From an uncultured Succinivibrio sp. (lineage in GTDB: Bacteria > Pseudomonadota > Gammaproteobacteria > Enterobacterales > Succinivibrionaceae): a DNA stretch of 10,931 bases. Below the pieces are notes generated by a model that worked only from the letters and a program-made list of their open reading frames with translations, did not search any database and had not been told where the DNA came from. The translations under genes and the position numbers were made by a program. The stretch is from the NCBI GenBank assembly GCA_902772715.1, contig CACYBT010000342.1:1-10931 (forward strand), in the 5' to 3' direction. Positions 5,727 through 10,931 of this stretch are shown piece by piece (the first letter of the stretch is position 1; every line of letters begins with the position of its first letter).

Positions 5727-8579
5727 TTAACGGTTTAAATTGTTAGGAACTAGGTCTGGCAAATAGTGCGTAGAGGTTCCGTGCGGATCAGTTATATTGG
5801 TTGGAATTATCTCATACATTCCCTTAAATTCCACATAAAGTCCAAAGAGTCTGTCATTTTCATGCTGTCTTGTGGCGTAGTCATACTTTGTATAGTTTTC
5901 ATAGATGAAAGCCACCGAGTAGCAGCAGTCGTCATATTTGATGCCGATTTTAGAATCAATATTGTAGTTCTGCTTAATGTCACGATAGGCGGCACCATAG
6001 ATTTTCCAGTTGTGATTGAGAGGAATGGAAGCGGTTATTCCAAGCTGTGAAAGATTCGTCGTTTTTGAGGAATTATCGCGCAGATAGTTGCCATTTCTGT
6101 AAAAACGGTATGATAAGCCAAATCTTAAGCCATTGTGATTGGCGTAGTTGATGCCGGTATTAAAGACACTGATTTTTTCTATCTCAGAATTATACTGGGC
6201 CTGGGCACGATAGTAATAGTTGCCAAATGCGGCATCAAATGTGGCTTCAATCGGTGAACGGTAGGAGGTCGTGATAAGTGAGGATGGTACCCCATTGATA
6301 TTCATGCCTACCTTGTTCTTCTCAAAATTAATGGCCTTGGCGATGGAGAAACGTATTATTTCCCTGTCGTGACTATCAAGCAGTCTTGAGGTTAAGCCGA
6401 CCGCTAAGGTGTTGAGATTGGCTATACGATCGATACCTGCATATCTTCTTGGAGAGAAGATGGTATAGTAGTCGTCATAGCGGTAGGTGGTATCGTATAG
6501 CGGAATCATGCTCTGATCCTTATAAGGAAGATACATGTATTTGATTTCAGGCTCAAGCGTCTGAGTGTGGTTCATATCAAGGACTTTTCGTTCAAAAACA
6601 CTGCGCAGCCTTCCTTCAAAAAGGTATAGGGCGCGATTTTTGGAGGTCTCAATACGGCTTACATTCAGTCGGCTAAGATATGCTGAAGACAAATCTTTAA
6701 GATCTGACTGATTGTAATGAGTAAAAAAGCCGGTAAGTCCAAAATCGGCAGTAACACCGTAGGCATCATAGGCGGTGTATTTAATCGAAGGCTCAAGATG
6801 CAGACGCGTCATGTTAACACTAGAATTGTCACTGCGGTATTTTTCAATGACAAAGCGAGTCGCCTCGGCCTTAAAATTTACTCTGAATTTACCAAAGGCG
6901 TCATAGGCATTGAATTTTATCTGAGGCAACAGCGCAAATGGCTTATAGGTACTGTAGTTTGTGGTCGAGTACATATTCTGGTATTTACGCAGTTCAATAG
7001 AGGTGTCATATTTATCACGACGATACGATGCAGATAAGGACTGCACCAGGCTAGAATCGGTGACAGCCACGTTTTTCTGACTGATATCAGTAAGATAGGT
7101 ATAATCCCCCTCTCGCACCTTGGAATAATTCAGTTTGAAGACCAAATCGTTATTGAGGAATGTAAGGTTGCTGTTGATGCCTAAAAACCAGCGTTTGCGG
7201 TCTGATGATTCGGTATCTGTGCTGTAGGTTCCGCTTGAGGTTGAAAAGGTTCTGGTAAATTTAGGATCATCAGGAAGATAGGTTCCCTTAATTTCGCCAG
7301 AAAAGTTTTTAAAAGGCATAAAACGGAACAGGAGATCATATCTGCGTCCGTGGGATGGATCTTTGCCGAACGTTACCGTAGCATCATAATTAGGGGCAAT
7401 GTTGAGGTACAAAGGCTGTTCAAAACCAAAACCGGAGCCTCCTTTGTAGACTAAGCCTGGACGCAAAAGACCAGTGCGGCGCTGGTGGGTTATAGGAAAA
7501 TTGATATATGGCAGGTAGAATACAGGCACCTTGCCGATAAACAGGACATCATTCCAGGCAGAGCCAAAGTAATCACCTTCCTGCATGCTGACTTCAGACG
7601 AGTATAAATGCCACAATCTTCTGTCAGCAGGACAGCCTGAAATAGTGGCTTTTGTATAGGTGCGTGATTTTTTCTTGCCGTCATGTTCCACAGCCTTGGC
7701 CTCACCGTTTAGTACCGAACCATTCATCTGATAGACGGCATTGGTAAGGTTGGTTTTTTTGGTTTCCATACTGTAGATCACAGGATCCTGAGAGCGGGCA
7801 GTAGTATCTCCTGAAGACAAAACGGCATTACCTTCAGCGGTTAAAGTCTTATCCCTTTCTGAATAGGTGGCTTTATCCGAGTCAATAGTCTTGTCACCCT
7901 GAGTGATGTGTACCTTGCCTTCGTACACTAATTGTTTTTTATCATCCGCATCGGTTTTTCCACTGACGCTGTCAGCGGTAACCCTTATAGGTGTGGTATT
8001 GACGTCAAATTTCTCTGGGGTTTTGTATGGCGGTACGCCATAAAAACAGGAAACCGCATTGCCGCTGATAGGAGACCTAGGAGCAGCCGTCGAAGGCATA
8101 TTGTTGATTTTCTGGATAAGTCTTGAAGGAAAGGTGGCACTATCGGCAAAGTGCTGGTTGTCAAGATAGTCAAGTGTAACAGGGTAGGACATGGTTTCCA
8201 TAATCTTGGTGGTTACATTTTCTACCTGTTTGTCTCGTCTGACGTCCTTGCCTTTTAGTATGGTGGTTCTGACTGCAGAATTGCTGTCGTCAAAAGATGT
8301 GGGAGACTGCTTCTTTTTATTCTCAAAACCATAATTGTATTTAGATGACACATCTTCACTAGAACTTTTGGAATTTTTTTCGGTGTTTTCTGTAGACTGC
8401 TGTTCCCTGGTACTTGAGAGAGAGTCTTCTGTGGTAGCAGGGTTTTGAGGTGAAGTCTTTGCATCTTTAATGCTGCTGTCAACATGCTCTCCCTGAGCAT
8501 AGGCACTACCGAACAAAACCATGCTCACAGCAATGGCTACAGAGGCAAAGGTGAAATCACTTTTGAGTTTTTTGTTCAA
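5727..8579 (-). CDS. lptD: LPS-assembly outer-membrane protein LptD
   Basis: LptD forms the outer-membrane barrel that, with lipoprotein LptE, inserts LPS into the outer leaflet. The 950-aa product (E. coli 784) has a signal peptide ending SAYA (25-28), then an unusual region of about 150 residues. This is Ser/Thr/Glu/Lys-rich to about 100 and more ordered-looking at 105-170. An LptA/OstA-like beta-jellyroll follows (about 195-315: IRVTADSVSG, YEGKVHITQGD, TLTAEGNAVL), then the barrel (about 330-920), including VPVFYLPYINFPI (351-363), LEPEIKYMYLPYKDQS (675-690) and YAGIDRIANLNT (713-724). C178, C316, C885 and C886 match the four E. coli cysteines (31, 173, 724, 725) that form the activating disulfides. 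The start codon is TTG at 8579: a stop lies in frame just upstream, no ATG precedes the signal peptide, and AGGA (complement of 8587-8590) is 7 nt away. It sits 26 nt after yacG. Confidence 0.95.
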   Translation of the reverse strand: MNKKLKSDFTFASVAIAVSMVLFGSAYAQGEHVDSSIKDAKTSPQNPATTEDSLSSTREQQSTENTEKNSKSSSEDVSSKYNYGFENKKKQSPTSFDDSNSAVRTTILKGKDVRRDKQVENVTTKIMETMSYPVTLDYLDNQHFADSATFPSRLIQKINNMPSTAAPRSPISGNAVSCFYGVPPYKTPEKFDVNTTPIRVTADSVSGKTDADDKKQLVYEGKVHITQGDKTIDSDKATYSERDKTLTAEGNAVLSSGDTTARSQDPVIYSMETKKTNLTNAVYQMNGSVLNGEAKAVEHDGKKKSRTYTKATISGCPADRRLWHLYSSEVSMQEGDYFGSAWNDVLFIGKVPVFYLPYINFPITHQRRTGLLRPGLVYKGGSGFGFEQPLYLNIAPNYDATVTFGKDPSHGRRYDLLFRFMPFKNFSGEIKGTYLPDDPKFTRTFSTSSGTYSTDTESSDRKRWFLGINSNLTFLNNDLVFKLNYSKVREGDYTYLTDISQKNVAVTDSSLVQSLSASYRRDKYDTSIELRKYQNMYSTTNYSTYKPFALLPQIKFNAYDAFGKFRVNFKAEATRFVIEKYRSDNSSVNMTRLHLEPSIKYTAYDAYGVTADFGLTGFFTHYNQSDLKDLSSAYLSRLNVSRIETSKNRALYLFEGRLRSVFERKVLDMNHTQTLEPEIKYMYLPYKDQSMIPLYDTTYRYDDYYTIFSPRRYAGIDRIANLNTLAVGLTSRLLDSHDREIIRFSIAKAINFEKNKVGMNINGVPSSLITTSYRSPIEATFDAAFGNYYYRAQAQYNSEIEKISVFNTGINYANHNGLRFGLSYRFYRNGNYLRDNSSKTTNLSQLGITASIPLNHNWKIYGAAYRDIKQNYNIDSKIGIKYDDCCYSVAFIYENYTKYDYATRQHENDRLFGLYVEFKGMYEIIPTNITDPHGTSTHYLPDLVPNNLNR

Positions 8580-8605
8580 GATAAAATCCTAATCTTCTTT
8601 AACAG

Positions 8606-8917
8606 TTACTGTTGAGTATGATTGCTGCTCATGAATTCCTGATTATGCAGCTCACCTGCATCTTCGTCATCTTCAAGTTTTACGCCTTTAATAAAACGTT
8701 TATTCTGTGCCCATGCCGCAAGTTCAATGGTACGGCATTTTTCTGAGCAGAAAGGCCTGAAGGGGTTACTTTTATCGTAATTTACTTCTTTATGGCAGGT
8801 AGGGCACAATACTTTGGTAACTTCGCTGTCTTTAACGGCAATGACATTATTGGTGCCATTGGTTTCTTGCAAAATCTCCTCGTAGGTGCCTTCTGGCAGC
8901 AGATCTTTTAAACTCAT
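8606..8917 (-). CDS. yacG: DNA gyrase inhibitor YacG (zinc-binding)
   Basis: YacG is a small zinc protein that binds GyrB and blocks DNA binding by gyrase. The 103-aa product carries the zinc site C38-P-T-C41 and C57-S-E-K-C61, with the family block NPFRPFCSEKC (51-61) and ELAAWAQ (65-71), then an acidic tail (LEDDEDAGEL). E. coli YacG is about 65 aa with the zinc site near its start, so this protein has about 30 extra N-terminal residues. The longer start is supported by AGGAG (complement of 8927-8931) 9 nt before ATG 8917. Internal TTG codons lack a well-spaced site. The ATG overlaps the zapD stop as ATGA (8914-8917), indicating translational coupling, and the zapD-yacG order is the classic one. 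Confidence 0.93.
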   Translation of the reverse strand: MSLKDLLPEGTYEEILQETNGTNNVIAVKDSEVTKVLCPTCHKEVNYDKSNPFRPFCSEKCRTIELAAWAQNKRFIKGVKLEDDEDAGELHNQEFMSSNHTQQ

Positions 8918-9660
8918 TTTAAATCGCTCCTGATGTAGGCAATTTCAAAAGGAATATCTCCCACCTCAGCTCCCTTGTCAAACGGTAAAAAACGGATGTT
9001 AACACGTGACTGAAAGCCACTGACAACAGGATAGGCCTTAAATTTATTATCATACTTGATATTTATTAAGTCACAGGTATCGGCGTTTTCCTGCATAAAA
9101 CCAAGTTTGGCTACTCTTTGCTGTGGTTTGGCAAATATGCGCCACATCTCAAGTAGAGTTAACACTGGAATACGGATGCAGTCCATTTCATATAACCATA
9201 TTTTTACGTTTTCCTTTTTCTCATCTTCGGAAAGACTGAACCAGAAATCAAACATTGGAGTGTCAAAACTGTTGATTCCGTTTGGAGTTAGAAAACGTGG
9301 TTTAATAAGCTCAATGATAGGGTCGTCTTTTAGAACCGTACGCTGGCGTGTAAATTTATCGAGTATGTTTTTGGCTTCTGTTATTTTTTGTCTTAGAGAA
9401 TTGGCATATTCAACATCACATTCTGGATCTGCAAGCCATTCCTTCATCTGGGAATCGTTTTTTTCAAGATCTTTGAGAATTTCGATTTTAATGGCACTTG
9501 AACCATCTATGATATCTATATAATCCACGATATTTCTTAAAAGAAACATCACATGCTGGATAGAATTTAAATCGGTGCATTTTTCAGCTCCCTTAAACAG
9601 TCTTTCCAGTTTAAGGTATGATCTCACTCTAGGAGATAGGGGAAAATCAAAGTTAAGCAT
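8914..9660 (-). CDS. zapD: Cell division protein ZapD (YacF), Z-ring associated
   Basis: ZapD is a cytosolic dimer that crosslinks FtsZ filaments and stabilises the division ring. The 248-aa product matches E. coli ZapD (247 aa) in length and layout: FDFPLSPRVRSYLKLERLF at the N-terminus, a helical core with FLLRNIVDYIDI (39-50) and EILKDLEKNDSQM (60-72), INSFDTPMFDFWF (129-141), then the beta-rich end with SGFQSRVNIRFLPFD (215-229). The start is ATG at 9660, with a moderate GAGAAAG site (complement of 9664-9670). It begins 27 nt after coaE, and its last codons overlap yacG. No deletions or frameshifts are visible. Confidence 0.95.
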   Translation of the reverse strand: MLNFDFPLSPRVRSYLKLERLFKGAEKCTDLNSIQHVMFLLRNIVDYIDIIDGSSAIKIEILKDLEKNDSQMKEWLADPECDVEYANSLRQKITEAKNILDKFTRQRTVLKDDPIIELIKPRFLTPNGINSFDTPMFDFWFSLSEDEKKENVKIWLYEMDCIRIPVLTLLEMWRIFAKPQQRVAKLGFMQENADTCDLINIKYDNKFKAYPVVSGFQSRVNIRFLPFDKGAEVGDIPFEIAYIRSDLK

Positions 9661-9687
9661 GTACTTTCTCAGTTTTTCTAATATGGT

Positions 9688-10347
9688 TTAAATTTTTTTT
9701 GCCAATTCCAAATAAGTTTTATGTAATTTTACCACGACATCATACTTTTGATCTAAAGGAGAATCATCTGATTCTATAAGGTCATCTGCTTTTGCTATTC
9801 TGGTTTCCCGATTTATCTGGCTCTCTATCATGGATTGCGCCAGTTTTTCATCAATACTGTCACGTAGCATTAGTCTTTGTAACTGCAGTTTGGGATCGAC
9901 ATCCACTACTAAAATTCGATCTACTAGGTGTTCTAAATGCTGTTCAATCAAAAGTGGAATAACTGCTATAACATACGGGACAGAGTAGGACAACACAGTC
10001 TCTTCTAGTTTTGCCTTAATGGCCGGTTGCATGATAGCGTTCAGCCTCGCAACAAAAGTTGGATTATGATTGTCAAAAACGATTTCTCTCAAACGTTTCC
10101 GTTTCAATGAGCCGTCTTCATTTATAATGTCACTGCCAAATGTTTCCTCTAGTTTCAAAAGCAACAGTGAACCCGGCATTACTACATCCCGTGCTATGAG
10201 ATCAGCATCCACGATGGGAACTTCCAGTTTTGAAAAAAGGGAGGCAATTGCAGATTTACCACAGGCTATACCTCCGGTAAGACCGATAACAAAAGGTTTT
10301 TTAGTATGTAAAAAAGTATCGGTTTTACTATTATTGTCGTTTTGCAT
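9688..10347 (-). CDS. coaE: Dephospho-CoA kinase CoaE
   Basis: CoaE phosphorylates the 3'-hydroxyl of dephospho-CoA with ATP, the last step of coenzyme A synthesis. The 219-aa product (E. coli 206) has the Walker A motif GGIACGKS (25-32), VDADLIAR (46-53) with the acidic residues of the CoA-binding region, IAVIPLLIE (127-135), and a lid region with QLQRLMLRD (155-163) followed by an ESQ helix, all typical of the family. About 17 residues precede the usual first strand. The ATG at 10347 is the only plausible start, since an in-frame TAG lies 9 nt upstream and no later start precedes the P-loop. No Shine-Dalgarno site is visible at proper spacing. It is the first gene of the cluster and is separated from zapD by 27 nt. 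Confidence 0.96.
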   Translation of the reverse strand: MQNDNNSKTDTFLHTKKPFVIGLTGGIACGKSAIASLFSKLEVPIVDADLIARDVVMPGSLLLLKLEETFGSDIINEDGSLKRKRLREIVFDNHNPTFVARLNAIMQPAIKAKLEETVLSYSVPYVIAVIPLLIEQHLEHLVDRILVVDVDPKLQLQRLMLRDSIDEKLAQSMIESQINRETRIAKADDLIESDDSPLDQKYDVVVKLHKTYLELAKKI

Positions 10348-10931
10348 AATAGTCTAAGTATATCCTACTTATGCCGTTGTATAAAGTTAATAATTGCGAG
10401 AATACACCATGGCATACTATTCGAAGTTGGTCCTAGTTCTCCACCTCTTGCCAAATCAAAAGGCTCTCAACTGCGGAGGTTAATTGCTTAGCGCCATTTG
10501 GCGGATTTAAGATCTGACTGTAACTGACCTCAAATGAGGTTCTCAGAGTGGCAGTATTTATAGAGACTACAGTTTTTCTTGTTCAAGACTAGACTCTAAG
10601 ACCTGACAATTCCGCCTTTTAAAATTTTTTTGCATGTGCTTTTTAACAATAAACATCGCAGATTTAAAAAATACTTCTAAAAACCTCTGAAAATTACTTG
10701 CTTAAATAAAAGATACATCTAAACTTAACAAGTGTGTGAAATAAAACCGCATAACAGTTCATTGTTTGATGACTCATGACTCTAAAAAACTTTACTTAAG
10801 CCACAAAATTTTCATTTTTTAGAAAAAATATTTTTCATGCTATGGCATTCAATATGTAAGAAAAACTTGTCTTTTAAAATTGTGAATTTTGTGTATTTCA
10901 GCCATTTTTGATTATTTTTTTTATTTTTTTA
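10348..10931. other. 584-bp non-coding interval upstream of coaE, AT-rich at the right edge
   Basis: I recognise no gene on either strand. The part next to coaE (about 10440-10550) can form several hairpins: CGCC/GGCG at 492-495 and 500-503 (plus 10,000); GCCAAAT (10450-10456) with ATTTGGC (10496-10502), which competes with it; and CTG-ACCTC-AAAT-GAGGT-(3-nt bulge)-CAG at 10524-10546. From about 10620 to the end the sequence is very AT-rich with A and T runs. This would suit an upstream regulatory region or a promoter for a rightward gene beyond the window, but I cannot assign a specific site. Confidence 0.4.
10357..10385 (-). promoter_or_regulatory. Candidate promoter for the coaE-led operon
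   Basis: The complement of 10357-10362 is TATACT (5 of 6 bases of the -10 consensus). 17 nt upstream, the complement of 10380-10385 is TTTATA (4 of 6 of the -35). Initiation about 7 nt downstream would fall at about 10350, almost on the coaE ATG, giving a leaderless or near-leaderless message. This fits the missing Shine-Dalgarno site. The promoter call rests on sequence match alone. Confidence 0.35.

Noticed and set aside
9056..9523. 155-codon plus-strand open frame opposite zapD
   Set aside because: Antisense shadow of a well-conserved gene; no ribosome site and no recognisable protein features.
10391..10490. Possible tRNA-like segment in the coaE upstream region
   Set aside because: No acceptor stem pairing or T-loop consensus (GTTCGANNC) on either strand.
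10395..10563. Plus-strand frame with protein-like stretches (such as a PPLAKSKGS segment) broken by stops, possibly a transposase relic
   Set aside because: Two in-frame stops in about 56 codons and no motif I can tie to a transposase family; composition could explain it.

Overview
The window reads as chromosomal housekeeping DNA of a Gram-negative gammaproteobacterium of moderate to low GC. It carries zapD, yacG, an LptD with the E. coli pattern of four cysteines, SurA, KsgA/RsmA and RsmC. The gene mix and the AT-leaning codon use would fit an anaerobic, host-associated lineage such as Succinivibrionaceae. That placement is an inference from general resemblance, not a search result.

Layout from the left. 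A minus-strand gene enters at the left edge (positions 86 to 1, N-terminal 28 codons only) behind a clear extended -10 promoter and Shine-Dalgarno (SD) site. Next, on the plus strand, is a decayed DsbA/FrnE-like thioredoxin-fold gene (321-789) that has lost its catalytic N-terminal half and is frameshifted near its 3' end. A minus-strand gene (1736-909) encodes a complete NaChBac/NavAb-type single-domain voltage-gated sodium channel with filter TLESWSM. A gene-poor stretch of about 530 bp follows and holds a frameshifted, truncated flavodoxin/NADPH-dependent FMN reductase remnant (2140-2025).

The rest is one co-directional minus-strand cluster, in transcription order coaE (10347-9688), zapD (9660-8914), yacG (8917-8606), lptD (8579-5727), surA (5710-4352), rsmA (4194-3397) and rsmC (3343-2267). 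The first five are tightly packed, with gaps of 27, -4, 26 and 16 nt, and look like one transcript. rsmA follows after 157 nt containing two hairpins, and rsmC after 53 nt. E. coli keeps coaE-zapD-yacG and lptD-surA-pdxA-rsmA-apaG-apaH as separate units. Here they are fused, pdxA and apaGH are not present, and rsmC is appended.

Together the cluster covers the last step of coenzyme A synthesis (CoaE), Z-ring bundling (ZapD), gyrase inhibition (YacG), outer-membrane LPS insertion (LptD) and its periplasmic chaperone (SurA), and two 16S rRNA methyltransferases (RsmA, RsmC). About 580 bp upstream of coaE carry no recognisable gene, and the last 250-300 bp there are very AT-rich.

The points most worth a second look are the sodium channel, the roughly 150-residue extension in LptD between its signal peptide and first disulfide cysteine, the two redox-protein pseudogenes, and the fused operon. 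I found no CRISPR array, tRNA, rRNA, intact mobile element or new defence-type system.
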